This document shows, piece by piece, positions 46,471 to 58,440 of a DNA stretch of 64,000 bases. Source of the stretch: Marisa cornuarietis (taxonomy: Eukaryota; Mollusca; Gastropoda; Architaenioglossa; Ampullariidae); assembly GCA_004794655.1 (NCBI GenBank), contig SMMW01000585.1:1692001-1756000 (forward strand). Reading direction: 5' to 3'. The translations under genes were made by a program, and so were the position numbers. Each line of letters starts with the position of its first letter. Positions within the stretch are counted from its first letter, which is position 1. The notes beneath the pieces are model-generated. The model saw only the letters and a list, made by a program, of their open reading frames with translations. It searched no databases and was not told the origin of the DNA.

Positions 46471-49355
46471 GTAGGACAAAGAGCTGGGTGAGAACAGTGT
46501 ATCAAGAGTCGGGTTAAGCTACCATTTTTGGTCAAGGAAAGTACGCGATATGTCTCCTCAGAACGACTCAGCGATCCACTGGTGGTGGGTTAGTGGAAGA
46601 CACTGAGAGGTGGGGGTGAGTCTAAAAATCCTGTGATTGAACTACACCACATAAGTAGGTTTTAAAACCCATCCTTTTCGCATAGGCAGTCGGCGAAAAC
46701 TCTCATTCTTTGTGCTTGTTTGAGGTGACTGGCGTTAACCATGCAGCTAGTGCCTTACGATCTGTTGTGCATCTGGCCCCAATTTCCAGACTTTTTTTTT
46801 CACTTCGATATTTATTTCCTTGTAGACACACCGTATTTTTGAAGAAGCTGTCGTTAAATGTCCTGACCTGTGCTCTGCTGTATTTCGCCTTTTTTTTTTA
46901 GGTAAACATGGCTCTTTGCCGCGAAGATTGATAACTAGAAAGACTTCGAAAATAACCCTTACGCCACCTCTTTCTATGTCAGCCCGAATCTGATTGGACT
47001 CAAATTAGGTATCGGAACCATTTGTAGCAAAGATGTGCAGTCGGAATCGGTATACAGCTTCATGACAATAAATTGGGTCTGGCAACAGTATTAATGTTTT
47101 ATATTAAGGTGTTTGCCATCTGCTACTCGAATGTAACTGGTTAATTATCAGACGTATAGACGAGAAATCTGGTAACGCCTGATGGTACAAACTTTCCTTC
47201 CTTCTCTATCCTTATGTGAGTAAGCTTCAAGCCAGTCCAGACAAACAGAATCAAACCACAACAAGGATCTCATGAAATATCCGGGAAACTGGGAGAAGAT
47301 ATTGTCAGCATTTAGAGCTCACTGTCGCAAAGTCGATGAATTATGATATCCGGCTAATTCATATCGACAGATCCTATCGAGTCGCTACGAAAACTGAACT
47401 GCCAAGAGTAGCCCAAGGCCCTTAACTGTGAGATTCACATCTGATGCTTTAAAAAATTGGATGAAGTCATCCAAATGAGCATTAAGATATCTGAACAGCC
47501 CTGACATGTTCCCTCTTCTCATCTGGTCGTTTTCGACAGCTGAAAACAGATTACCACCTGCCAGTAGTGTTTTTGATGGTGGAGTTAGTTGTACTGGAGC
47601 TGGTGGTGACGGCGACCCAGGAGACAGTAGAAGAGAAAGGTGGATTACAAGGCGGATCTTCATTAATGATGAATTGACTGTTGTCTCTGTGATCTTGGAC
47701 CTGGTGAGGGTGACTCGGGAGTTAGTGGAAGAGTAAGGCGAACTTATTGGCTGTATGTTTATTAAGGATAATCTGCATGCTGTCCGTGGCCAGATGTGCG
47801 GCGGTTTCCTGCGAGTGAAAAGGAAGCAAACGGTTTGACGATATGTGGGTCAAGATGGCATAATCTTCGTAAAACAGAACGTGTTGTGCGTAGATCACAA
47901 ACTGAAGTGCAGTTGAACGCCATGGTGTAACTTATTATACCATAATACCACATATCTTCAGTACACTAAAGCACAGGTATAACCTCTGTAACAAAACTAT
48001 TCCTTGCACTTCGTATTTATTTACTTACTTATGTTATGTGTTTCAGATAACAATCTTTAACATCATATTCTGTTCTTTCTCTTTCTCCGCAGATGAATAC
48101 AGTTTACCTTAAGACAAACATCATACACATTAAACTAGTCGTTTAAATACTAGTATGACAGTGTGTGTTGTGCGTGCGTGCGTCTATGTACATGCTTACG
48201 GGTGAATATAAGAAAATGTGTGGGTGTGGTCGTTAATAGGTCGTTAACCAACACCCCTCCTGTATATGTAGGCACTCGAGTAAGTCAGCTGAACACTTTA
48301 TATTCAGATGCCTACTTTTTAATGACATCCCTCCAGTGAACATTCACAGTATGAAACTTCCTTCTCGAATTAGGTATTGATTTGTTACTCTTCGGTCGTC
48401 CCAGACTAGCACTTAAAACTGACAATATTTTAGCAGTTTATAATTTCATTAGCCAGTCCATTAACGATCACCTAGGCATATTGTACATGGTTGCACATAT
48501 TATCTATACTGTACTTTTTTCTTTACACCCCTTCTGTTCTGTAGTAAATAATTTTTTTAAATGGTCTCTGTCACTGGCGTTCGCGCTTATTTTCACACAG
48601 AGTCGCCCTGTCCTATTTGCTGTTTCACAAGTTGTACCCTAATGCCAACATGAGCATGTTGCGGACTTATTGCTGAAGCATGTTGTGAACTTTTGCTAGC
48701 AGTTTGACTATTTGCCGTTCGTTTTAGCCTTATTCTTTTGACGTTTTCGCTTACTTTAACACTGTAGATCCTGACCGGAGGTTTGGTAGTAAACCTGAAT
48801 CTTATGCGAAGTATATCCGTAGCTTTCAGACTCGGCGAATAACCCATTGTTCTGACACCCACAACAATGGGCCGTCTCTTGTTTGAAGCTAACGAAATAC
48901 ATTTCAGACCTCCCGCAGTATTCAAGATGCTTACAGAGGATTGAGCATAAGAAGACCTTCAGAGAAGCACGCGGTGGACTTAAGCCGTCTCACGTGTGCA
49001 CTCTGTCCTGATTAACACGTATGCAACAGAAGAACCAGTCGGGCTGACTAGTGTCCTTGTTTTGTGGGCTTGAATAATGATGACAAGATAGTTGTCGACG
49101 ACTCTTTGAAAACTAGCCAGCGAGGTCATCTCTTCGGGAGTTTGCTTTCCACAACGCGCTGTCAAGGCCACTCCGGTCACAATGGGGCGCTGTGTGCTTC
49201 TGATAGGGAACATTATATGGGCAGCAGACAATAGGGCTCTTTTCCCCCTTTTATCTTTTTTTTTTTTTTCCTTCTTGGCAGCTAGACGCTGTCTTCGCGG
49301 CCACTTTCCAAACGTGAGGAGTCCGCGTGTCCCACGATTGACTTGACTCCTGCAG
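46471..49355. other. No confident gene
   Basis: At 46898 a T10 tract ends in TTAG directly before GTAAAC, an acceptor-donor abutment of ratchet type. Minus frames at 48593-48925 and 48980-49363 (110 and 127 codons) lack domains and clear splice pairs. A GTGC-type run lies at about 48163-48184. Confidence 0.4.
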
Positions 49356-49800
49356 TTAAACATTACCGGCCTTTTGAAGACGTTTCCAGCACTGAACAGT
49401 CAGAATATTGATCTTACATCTTCCGCGACGACAGGGTTTCATCGCAGTCTTTTGGGCGACACGGTGGTGACTGTCGTATTTGTTGCATCTAACCAGAAAA
49501 GACAGTGCTTGGCTCATGAACTATCAAGGGTCGAGTTACATCGACCGTCTGGGTTCTCTCTGTCAGACACTGATGTGGCCGTTTGTCGGACAAGTTTGGC
49601 CATAACCAAAAGGAAAATGGTGCTTAATGACTGTTACACCCTAGTTGAGAGCAATAAGTTTGTCTCGGGAGAGCCTCTCAAGACCTTGGACGGTGGCAAG
49701 AAAGACACGTCCTTGACTTTTGTGAAGACGTCAGTCGCTACAGCGGAGGTCTTTTCGTGGTGGCTGTCTGGCGGTGTACATAGACAGAAAAAGCAGGCAG
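49356..49800 (+). CDS. Candidate 445-nt exon, unidentified protein
   Basis: The acceptor GACTTGACTCCTGCAG is followed by 148 open codons in phase 0 and then a strong donor, GGCAG|GTAAGA. The frame starts LNITGLLKTFPALNSQNIDL, includes a possible N-glycosylation site, and has mixed composition without low complexity. Ignoring the donor, the frame stays open to 49931. An internal ATG at 49617 could start a 104-codon frame instead. This is one of the longest open segments of the window with splice signals at both ends, but no domain is recognised. Confidence 0.35.
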
Positions 49801-50255
49801 GTAAGACACTGCAGCATCACTTTATTATAGCGCCATTTTTGACTGCTGATGAAGTCGAGAGCAAGTCGGAAGCGCATCATACACAATCTTTGATGTGGTT
49901 AACGGGGTACACGCGGACGCTGGACCGATGAGTACGTACTGCTCAGACTTACATGACTGCATGCTGCAAAGTGTGCTGTTACCGACAAAGTAGTTTTCCT
50001 TACTTGTACTTTCTTGCTAAAGGTGACCTCTTCATTGTTTATATTTAGACAGGCATTCAGGGATCGTTGAAAAGATCGATTCCTTTAGGCGCTCTTTAAG
50101 GTGAACTGCTCAATAGCGTGGCTGTTTTGTTTTGTTGTTGTTGTTTTGTTTTTTTGAACTTGTGTACGATGTTTGATTGGTAAGTGGCGTGGACTTCGTC
50201 ACCGCCTACTGTTTTTCTAATCTCTTTGTGTGATTAGAAAACTGGGCTGAGTTGC

Positions 50256-50789
50256 ATGGGCGTCCGTATTTGTCTGAATATTAAGGGCCAACACATATTA
50301 GTAGAAACGGACAGTGTGATTATTTGCTCGTGTAGGCAAGCTGATGTGAACACTGCACGACTCAGCACAGGAATGTGCAGCACGTTTCGTGGCTGTATTT
50401 GTAAATCATCTGTAAGAGCACACGCATTCATCATATTCTGGTCTTTAAAATGTCGTCCTGTTGACTTAACGAGAAGAGATGACGAGCGTCAGGACAGTTT
50501 CGTGTGTTTTATGTCCGGGGCGCTAATTACTGACTGCTTTCTTTCCGAGGCAGTGCCCAAGGTGACAGCCAGACAAGCCTCCTCGCTGCTGGTCACGATT
50601 GTATCTGCTGTCTTGTATGATGTCGAGCATTCCAATGAGTTTGGCACGCATAACACTATGTATTTCAGTAGGTGTCTGGGCTTAGCAACTACATGGTGGT
50701 GTCTTAGTCATGTATTAATGGAAGAGCGCTGTCATTTTATTTTTCGCGATTTTTTTTTCCTGAAAGGAAGGAGGGGACTCATGGATTGA
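50256..50789 (+). CDS. ATG-started open frame of 177 codons, unidentified
   Basis: A continuous frame from ATG to TGA. The start context is not strong (T at -3, G at +4). The product is Cys- and hydrophobic-rich with a basic end (FFFLKGRRGLMD). No signal peptide, repeated domain or catalytic motif is recognised. It follows the exon candidate at 49356-49800 on the same strand but the two do not join in an obvious way. A chance frame is possible. Confidence 0.25.
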   Translation: MGVRICLNIKGQHILVETDSVIICSCRQADVNTARLSTGMCSTFRGCICKSSVRAHAFIIFWSLKCRPVDLTRRDDERQDSFVCFMSGALITDCFLSEAVPKVTARQASSLLVTIVSAVLYDVEHSNEFGTHNTMYFSRCLGLATTWWCLSHVLMEERCHFIFRDFFFLKGRRGLMD

Positions 50790-51067
50790 CCTAAATACCA
50801 TCTTCCGACGTCATTATGGCAACGACAAGTGAGGGCGCTAGGAACTCGTTAGGCATTGCGAAAACAGTGAGACTGTGTCTCGCAAATGAGATTTTGACAT
50901 CTGTTCTAAAGTCTGAAAGAGAACTGGGCCAGTCGTTGTCGCTTGCATCTTTATACTGCTTCACCGGTGTTATTCACGCAGATTTGGGCAGTTTCGTCTA
51001 AGCCCAGTCATTAATTGGCAGACGGAGTTCGCATTCACATGGATCTTAAAAGGACCCTACGTTGCAG

Positions 51068-51379
51068 GTTGAATGTAAATGCCAACCATGGACAGCAACG
51101 GTGTGTAGCGGATGCCAGAGGACGGGTGGGGACGTCGCAGTACGTCAGGCGAGCGCAAGTGCTGACGTCGTGAAAATAGTGGATGGCAGTTGGTTGGTCA
51201 TCCTCTGGCAAGCTTGGAGCGAACGAGTCAAACACAGTGTGGTGACCAAGAAAGCAGTGCTGCGGGAAGATGTCACGCGGTGTCTGGGGCACAACGCGGA
51301 GGCGGACCTCCTCTCGTCTTTGATCCGCAGCCCGGTGCATTCAGTGATGACGAGAGATGATAACAGCGACACGTTGTAG
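51068..51379 (+). CDS. Candidate terminal exon, unidentified protein
   Basis: The acceptor CTACGTTGCAG is followed in phase 0 by 103 codons and TAG. The product begins VECKCQPWTATVCSGCQRTG, with four early cysteines, continues through an aliphatic and aromatic middle (KIVDGSWLVILWQAW) and ends charged. Third codon positions lean to G or C. The opposite strand is also open here, so the strand is uncertain. No family is recognised. Confidence 0.35.
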   Translation, partial: VECKCQPWTATVCSGCQRTGGDVAVRQASASADVVKIVDGSWLVILWQAWSERVKHSVVTKKAVLREDVTRCLGHNAEADLLSSLIRSPVHSVMTRDDNSDTL

Positions 51380-51499
51380 ACCTTTCGCACGGCCGTGATC
51401 TGCCGACGTTTTCTCACGAAGTTCAGCCACACGTGCGTCGATCGTCTTTCTTTCTTTCTTTTTTTTTAATACTCAGCAGTCAGAATGCAGTACAAATAG

Positions 51500-51600
51500 A
51501 TTTGCTGGTGACTGATTTACCTGGAGCTCGTAAGGCGTAGTGATGAACTGAACGATACTGAATGAGAAGGTTGCTGGTTCGATTTCTAATGGATACTTTT
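51500..51600 (+). mobile_element. tRNA-derived SINE or tRNA pseudogene fragment
   Basis: A degenerate A-box (GCTCGTAAGGCGTAGTGATG, from 51526) and a B-box (GGTTCGATTT at 51576) flank a tRNA-like middle; GAGAAGGTTGCTGGTTCGAT resembles a tRNA T-arm closely. A T-rich stretch follows at 51597. No SINE body is recognisable. Confidence 0.5.
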
Positions 51601-51671
51601 TTCTTTTGTATACACGGTTTGATGTGTACTGTTTTATTAGTATGGAGAGCTTTGTGTGTATGCCTCCGTGT

Positions 51672-51697
51672 GTTTGTGTGTGTGTGTGTGTGTGTGT
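51672..51697. repeat. (GT)n microsatellite
   Basis: A short GT array of about 26 bp. Confidence 0.85.
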
Positions 51698-51699
51698 CC

Positions 51700-52371
51700 A
51701 TAAGACAGCGCTGGGTTTAGGTGTAGGTTTTTTTCTTGGTAGGATGATTGAGCAGAGAAAACGTTTGGTTGACATCAACATTTGGAACCGCGTTGGAGGG
51801 TCGGCGCATGCATATAACAGGCTTTGTGTAGACAGGCGTGACTAAGGGGTTGACGGCCCTACAAGGCTACTGTTGTGGTTGTGTACAAGTTTTTTTTTAT
51901 TGTTTTTTCCGAATATTTTCGAAAACCGCGTTAAGTTGCGGTACTATCCCCGGGGTGGGGGTCCTGAGAGCTGTTGTGGGGGGCACAAAGTTCATGCCGT
52001 GCGCTTGTTACCTTTGTTTACTAACACGGTAGCCAGCGGCCTATCAAGCTGAAGCTTGACCGCGATGCAGTCGATGTGCAGATTGGTGGGAGGTGACACC
52101 TTAGGGTAAGGCGTACCTGTGTTCAGCATTTAATGGCTCAAACTGTTGGCAGGTGCGCGGCTTTACCTTAGGGCGTCCTTGTGACCGCTGATGTGCCTAA
52201 CAGTGCAAGTCGCCATCATCTGATAAGGAAACAAAATGATTGCGTGACGTATGGTTGAAAATACGTATCTCAGGGCTGTTTTGTCAACCTTTGACAACGT
52301 GCAGGTTCGCTTTCTTCAGTTTTGAGTCACCTGGGTCATTACTGTTGTCGTCTTTTGCTTTTGTCTGTGGA
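51700..52371. other. No gene seen
   Basis: G- and T-rich on the + strand, with a T8 run and a G7 run. No supported exon. Confidence 0.45.
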
Positions 52372-52863
52372 CTAGGGCGTTGTGTCTGTCGTCGGCCCCT
52401 TGCTTTTTAAGTTCGAGCGAGGTGTGGGGGCTGTTATCAACCCCTTTCTGATGTCGAGGGCGTTGCTACAGACCTTACTCTTCCACCATGTCGCATACAT
52501 GGGCGAGCTGCAGTCTTTGCAGCTGGGCTTGGGATGTTTAAAGAGCTTACGGGCATCAGACTGTCTTCCTCGTGCTAGGAGACTTCTTATCGAGTGATAA
52601 TCCACGAAGGGAGTAGGGGAGGGATGGTCGTGGACGGAGTCAGACGTCAAAATTCTCCTTTTTACGGACACATTGTACTGGGGCTTACAGTTAGTGGAGA
52701 CAGTGACCTGTCCTCTCCCCCCCCCCCACTTCTCTTTCTGGCCGTTTAGGGTGTGTGTGGAGAATACGCTGTAAATGGAGTAAGTGTACTCCCACTTCTT
52801 CCGCAGTCCAGCTTCGCCGAGGACGTGGCCGCTTATAAACTTGCTTCTCATGCCTGTACACAT
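52372..52863 (-). CDS. ATG-started open frame of 163 codons, unidentified
   Basis: A minus-strand frame from ATG at 52863 to a stop at 52372. Its C-terminal two thirds are basic and polar (for example FVDYHSIRSLLARGRQSDAR) with a Cys pair (CKDC) and look more gene-like than the N-terminal part, which crosses a C-rich run. An acceptor-like AACTGTAAG at about 52687 could start an exon within the frame. No domain is recognised. Confidence 0.3.
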   Translation of the reverse strand: MCTGMRSKFISGHVLGEAGLRKKWEYTYSIYSVFSTHTLNGQKEKWGGGRGQVTVSTNCKPQYNVSVKRRILTSDSVHDHPSPTPFVDYHSIRSLLARGRQSDARKLFKHPKPSCKDCSSPMYATWWKSKVCSNALDIRKGLITAPTPRSNLKSKGPTTDTTP

Positions 52864-53099
52864 ATATGGTCTGTGTCCTCCCCGCTGCCGTTAGACAGGT
52901 GTAAGGGAGTTTGAGATTGAGCGCTCGCGCGACGCGTGCGGGAGCGGCAACCTGTAGCGTCACGGGAATTTGCGCCCTACATCATCACATCCACAAAATC
53001 CAACCAATCGTTTTCTCACAACGGGTAGGCTTAGAGGCTCGCCGTTCTCGTTGCCGCACACGTCTCCCTACGCGTCGTGGATCTCAAACTCTCTATTGT

Positions 53100-53200
53100 C
53101 TTTGTCCTGCCCGCTACCTGAAGACAGGTATGGTCTGTGTCCTGTCCGCAGCCTGTAGACAGGTGTCCTGCGCGCTGCTTATTGGCAGGCAATTGTCTCC
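53100..53200. repeat. Short tandem repeat, 26-35-bp spacing
   Basis: The word TGTCCTGYCCGCNGCCTGWA with AGACAGGT occurs at 53103 and 53138, with a partial copy at 53164. A related single copy lies at about 52870, so the unit is also dispersed locally. Confidence 0.7.
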
Positions 53201-53574
53201 TTGCCGGGTTTTTTGTGTGATTATGCCGCACAAAGGGGCGTGCGACGCTCTGTTATTTTCTACAGGGTAGCACATCATAGTGTTTAGTGGGGGAAGGGAG
53301 GTTACAGCTGCAACAACTTCGGCTTCTACCGTCAGTACACTCTTGCAGCACCTTTGGTTGTAAATTTAATGTCCGGTAAAAGTAAACATGTGGTACAGAC
53401 AGTTGAGAAAACAGGCCAGTAATTTACTGGAGAGGGAGCAGCAACAAAACAATGTGGAGCGCTGTGTGCTGACCCATACTGTCAGGATGGGAAAGGTTTC
53501 TACCGCCAGCCTCATTGTTAACACCGGTAAATTATTCTTTTGCGGTGCCACCTCTTCTTCCTTGACCTGTCGTG

Positions 53575-53667
53575 AAAACTATGCATGGAACTACTACAAA
53601 GAGAAGAAAATGGAGGTTGGAAAACTAAGCATGGAACTACTACAAGGAGAAGAAAATGGAGGGGCGG
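53575..53667. repeat. 46-bp tandem duplication
   Basis: A block starting AAAACTATGCATGGAACTAC is repeated at 53621 with few differences, giving two adjacent copies. Confidence 0.92.
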
Positions 53668-53787
53668 TAAACATTTACTTGCTATAGCTATAAAATATTC
53701 TATCAACAGTAAATAACCATTCATTTCGTTCACTGGATTCAGCTTGACGTAGGTCTGGTCACCAGCAGTCGTATGTGTGAGACTGTG

Positions 53788-53813
53788 CGTGTGTGTGTGC
53801 GCGCGCGCGCGCG
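53788..53813. repeat. GT/GC alternating microsatellite
   Basis: A short GT run passing into alternating GC. Confidence 0.85.
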
Positions 53814-54049
53814 GAGGACCTGGTGTTTTTGCTGGACACAGTCCACGCGTGTATATGAGAAGGACCAGTGTGCTTTGTTGGAGGGCTGTCCGTGCTGGTG
53901 GTGTTTGACAAAGTCTGCGGGCCCGTGCTGTATTTCCTCCCTTCTGCGGGCCGGTGTTGGCGACGTTGGCCCACTGCCACGGGAAAAGTGAATGAAAAGA
54001 CAAGTCGTCAGTTAAGGTAGGTCGAAGACGACGTGGGTACGCTGAGCTG

Positions 54050-54140
54050 TCAGTGGGGATAGGTTGATACTGTAAGGGGGATAGGTTGATATTGTCAGTG
54101 GGATATGCTGATATTAGAGGGACATGTTGACAATGTAAGC
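54050..54140. repeat. About 22-bp tandem repeat, four units
   Basis: Units of the type GGGATAGGTTGATACTGTAA start at 54056, 54078 and 54100, with a degenerate fourth at about 54119. Confidence 0.8.
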
Positions 54141-55740
54141 AGGGTGTTGGCTAAAGATGTTAGTCTAAGACAACCTAGGTCCAGTAAGTTGCATTATCAG
54201 CTCGACGAGCATCTTTGGCCTGATCGTCATTTCGCGAAGCTTTTTTTCAGTTTCAGCTTAATAATTAGCTCCGACCCTGGGACCAAGTACAAATAAAAGG
54301 TATGTATGGTATTGTTGAGAAATGTAAAATACCGCTAAAGCTCAGAAATAATAATTATGATTTGTCTGCGTAAATCGTTAACTCTTTTCTTAAAACTTGT
54401 GTTCAGCGACTGGTAGTGTTACTGGGATACTAGGTGAAGAAGGCAGTTAAACGTGCTGCTAACCTACATCGACCTTTTACTGCAGCCACGCATGAGAATC
54501 TGATCACGTGACCTTGATGCTTAAGTCGTCGAAATTTGTTACTTTCCAGTCGAAAGTATGAATGCGTTATTACGTACTACATACCAACGCCATAATCTTC
54601 GTTCGGTTTGATTTCTGTGCCGCGACGGGGGCCGCTTAGAACATCAGAAGTGTACTTTCACAGTGTCATTATCAAATATCATGTTCTGTACATATATGTT
54701 TGGTAGCGCAGAAGGTTTGTGTACATCGTCACCATCACAAGACACGTGAGCAGTGCGTTGCGTTATGACGGCCACCACCTCATTAGGCAACCGGTTCTTG
54801 TCAGCTCCATTATAATGTGAAATGTCGTTATACGGCGCATGATTGTACTTGTGCTGATTTCCGCCGCCTGTGAGAAGGTGGATCTGCGAGAGGAACTACA
54901 CTTCTGCTAAGCAAAACGGTGGCGAGGAAACTTCCTAATGGCTGTGTAGCCGTGGCTGGTGAGCCAGAATGTCCAGCAAGTCGATGGGGTTCGGACGCTT
55001 CGTTAGTTTTCTTATTTCGAATCACTTTTTTCTGGTTAAACGATTTTTTTTGGGGGTATTTATTTATTTTTTTATCTGGGGGGTGGTTTGTTTTTTTGGT
55101 CGTTGTGAAGGGGGAAATTAGAGAGGACGTCACTACCCTTGTTCTGGTCCTTTTGCTCTTCCTCGTTTCCTACAAGGCTTTAGAGTATTGTCTTTAACAG
55201 ATATGTCAGATCACACAAATAGTTGCAGTCGGTGCCCCCCATATTTTTTAACTAGCCTTAAATTCAGTTATAAATGCTGTTCCTGCCACCGTGTAGCCTA
55301 GCAATGCGGAGCATTGTGCGACTTACTAAGGCTTGCGCTATCGGCTAGCGGCTAGGTCATTCCAAAACCGTTTTGTTTGCACTGTGTAGTAAGGCCTCTG
55401 CTAAATAGTGTTGTAAATTCGGCTACGTAGCTTTGACAGTGTTTCTACATTCTAGGAGAAATGCGGTGAATGGCAGGCTCCCGTGTTTTACGGTAAATTG
55501 AACTGGTGGCTTACCTGAACATGCCTGACCTTTACCTGGTCTGTAGTCGAACACTTCTTTTGTGTGTCACAATGAAGGGTTTGATTAAAAAAGGACAAAT
55601 TGTCAAACAAAAACTACTAATGTTAGGCAAATTTCTTATGTAACCGTTGTGTAAATATATGTCAAAGATGTGTCACTTAGTCACGGATGCGACAATGTGT
55701 GTCCGATTGAGAAGACCCCGAAGACATCCTTCCGCTTTGC
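54141..55740. other. No confident gene
   Basis: Plus and minus frames at 54828-55197 (92 and 101 codons) lie opposite each other and are hydrophobic or lysine-rich because of T- and G-rich runs. I see no supported exon. Confidence 0.4.
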
Positions 55741-56035
55741 ACAAATCAGTTTTTAAAAATTAATAAATTTATTTTATGTAGTGCTTTCCCCAGCACTAGC
55801 TTGACTCAAAGCTCAGTACATATGTACAAGCGCACGAGTACATACCTTTTATGGAGGGTTTGCATTAAATGCACATTATGTGGTTGAAAGGGAGGGAAGA
55901 GCCAGAGAAAACCACCGACAGTCAGTCCTGTAAACATGTGTCACATCCCCAGCGAGGTGTATCGGAGCCGAGATACGAACTTACTACACCCGATTCTCAC
56001 TGTCAGAGTCGCCCCCTGCACCACTAACCACCCCA
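55741..56035 (-). mobile_element. tRNA-derived SINE with LINE-like 3' tail
   Basis: On the minus strand an A-box-like TGGTTAGTGGTGCAGG (from 56031) and a B-box-like AGTTCGTATCTC (55970-55981 on +) are followed by a body containing TGTGACACATGTTTACAGGA. A tail reads GGGGAAAGCACTACATAAAA. That last motif resembles the GCGCTATATAAA ends of L2-like LINEs, whose machinery would mobilise such a SINE. The central block is similar to GTGGCATCTGTTTACAGGGC in the 63.2-kb SINE, suggesting a shared core. Confidence 0.75.
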
Positions 56036-57866
56036 AATCAAAGGGAAGTTTTCTAGAGAAAGATGTGTATCGTTGAGTTCGTGTCCCTTTGGCGGCATCA
56101 GTGGGCATGGTATCTTTGTTCGCTAAACTACAGCAGTCAGCTTTTAAGGGGGTTTTGGGGGTGGGAGTTGAGAGAGTGTTTGCTTGTTTGGTCTTTTTGA
56201 AGTTGTTTTCTCCTGTTTGAAAACAGATACCACCAATTTGCTGTTAGAAAACAATTTTCTGACACGGAGGTCAAATAGCTTTCTAAGCTCGTCTTTGCTG
56301 CTGATGCAGGCCTGTAGCTTCTACGAATGTTTGTTTCCTATAGCCATCAGAGTAACCCCACCTGCGGTGTGCGTGGTCTTCGTCGTCTTTCCACCTACAC
56401 GAGAAGGTGCACACTTGAGTATGATGAGCTGAACCACTCCGCCCTTGTGGCCTGAACCTCCATTATTGCCACATGCTTGGCGTGGCCTTATGGTTGGCGA
56501 GTGCCCTTAGAGCAGGCCTTGTCATCGCAGTGTTTGCCTGTAGCCGCCGCCTTTGCTTCTGGTGCTTGCTTTTCTCATAACTGGAGCCACGTCTTCCGCG
56601 AACCTACGGTGAACTGCGTGAAGTTGGGGGACAAGGGAAGAATGCAGCCAAACGAACGCGACATATGTGATTATTTTGTGAAATGTTTGTACGTGATTAA
56701 TGCGGGAGGTGACTACAATGGGTTGGGGAGGGGCTGGTCATCAGGTCATCTGACGCTTTTGTGTTTGTGGGACGTTGGTTGTGAAAGTGCGTCACGATGC
56801 TGCTGAAGCATGGAAAGGAAACTTCTCGGAGCTGCACGGAGCTCGGGACCAGTGTCAGAATACTTCGCTTCCAGTCCTTTCAAGGCCTTAGAGTCGCCAG
56901 TGCCTGTGAACGATTGGAGGCAATGTTGAGCTATTTCCCGCTCTAGTTTCCATTCACTGTTTCATCAGTTCGGCATGACGCCAGTCAGCAGAGTGTTAGG
57001 GCCAGGGAAAAGCAGATGTTGCAGGCAACACTTACATGCGAAGTGCTTGCATGCGGACAACTCCCATGGGGCCCGGGAAAAAACTGCTGGGACGCCTTGT
57101 CACTGATCCTCGTGGCAAACCTATTGTTTTTTTGTTTTTTTTTTTTGGGGGGGAGGGTGTCGGATGAGAGGGCTGATATTTTTAAGCCAATTGCAACAGA
57201 CTTCCTGACCGATGTTGGAGTCGCGGAGGAGAGAGAGGAAAAGTGTTTTGGCTTTGCCTGGCTATTGGTGATTAAAAGCCGCTGTTAACTCGTATTCTGC
57301 CGTTGTAGGAAAACCACACACATACACGCTGCTTAGCGGATGATATAGTGACACTGCTGCTAAACGAGCGATGGCCTATCCTGTGCCATTCTGGCTGCAA
57401 ATAATTAAATGGAGCAGTTGCTGTATACCATGCCCATACTACTTTGTTTTCTTTCTCTTCTTTTTTTTTTAATGTGTTGAGGTGGAGTGGGTCTAGAATG
57501 GCAGGAGGCTGGATGGTAAAAGGAGGCAACAGCTGAGGGCATTGTGTGGCTGTGGGGCGGTTTATGTGTATACGAGCTAAAGCTTGAAGACTAAAGACTT
57601 ATTCCTGGTAAAATGGGAAAATATTTGTTTTCCATGTGCAAAAGGGCAGAGAGAAGAAGTGCGGTTTCCGCTCTCCAAATTAAAGTCCACGCTTGATTAC
57701 ACACCACCTACCCCCCAGCTTCCCCACTTCTCCTCAAGCCTGTAGGTTGCTCTGTCAAACCATCCCAGAGAACAAGATGATCGTGTGTCCGTCAGACATA
57801 GCCGTTTTTAATAAAATGTTCTGGTTCTCAGCGAGTGGCCAATCAGCTCGATATCTAGAATGTAAG
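56036..57866. other. No confident gene
   Basis: Plus-strand frames at 56184-56432, 56477-56806 and 57016-57288 are open for 82-109 codons without recognised domains or convincing splice pairs. Poly-T and poly-G runs near 57124-57157 distort the frames. A possible minus-strand ATTAAA poly(A) signal lies at 57807-57812. Confidence 0.35.
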
Positions 57867-58177
57867 TTACAAGACTAGGCGGTCACTTGCCTGGATCTTA
57901 AAAAGTGTTAGGTCCTGAACACCTGGCTGAGTCGCGCGACAATAAGGACCATCAGCTAAGTACAGCGTGTCGTGGAGGCGAACAGCCGCCTCAAAGTCAG
58001 TTCGCTCCTTGTGGCTTGAAAAACTGGCGGGGGGTGGGGGGGCCGCTTTGGTGCCGCGTGCAGACGTGCCCGCGTTTTTGTCGCCTCGGCAGCACTGAGA
58101 TGTTGGTGGCTCCGGCAGCGAACTGAGAAGTTGTTGCAGCACGTGCTGTGCAAGTCGTGACGCTTGCGGCCTGCGGC
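57867..58177 (-). CDS. Candidate terminal exon (minus strand), unidentified protein
   Basis: On the minus strand a strong acceptor (AACCGTTTCACTTTCAG) is followed by two bases finishing a codon (phase-1 intron) and 102 codons to TAA. The product begins RRPQASRLAQHVLQQLLSSL, has a Pro-rich middle (KAAPPPPASFSS) and ends with mixed polar and hydrophobic sequence (FKIQASDRLVL). ATTAAA lies about 55 bases beyond the stop (57807-57812 on +). Composition, acceptor and poly(A) signal together make it one of the better candidates. The plus strand is partly open as well. No family is recognised. Confidence 0.4.
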
Positions 58178-58379
58178 CTGAAAGTGAAACGGTTTGGGTT
58201 TGCAGCACAGCCTGCTGTGTCCTGTGCTATATCTTATGCAACTGTTGCTGTTATCTTAGAACGCTTGATAAGGTCTTTCCTTTCTTCTTTGTTGTTTTTT
58301 GTTTTCTATTGTGGTTTCTTTTGTTTGTTTGTTTTTTTACTCCCATCTAAGCTGCAGTCAGACTTGTGGGGTAGTCTCT

Positions 58380-58440
58380 CTCTCCTCTCACACACGCACG
58401 CACACACGCGCGCGTGCGCATATGTGCATCCGCAAGCGCC
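58380..58440. repeat. CA/CG alternating array
   Basis: CT, CA and CG dinucleotide runs, low complexity. Confidence 0.75.

Noticed and set aside
53518..54003. 161-codon minus-strand frame
   Set aside because: It starts at a non-ATG codon and crosses the 46-bp duplication and a GT/GC array; the His/Thr-rich middle is repeat-derived.
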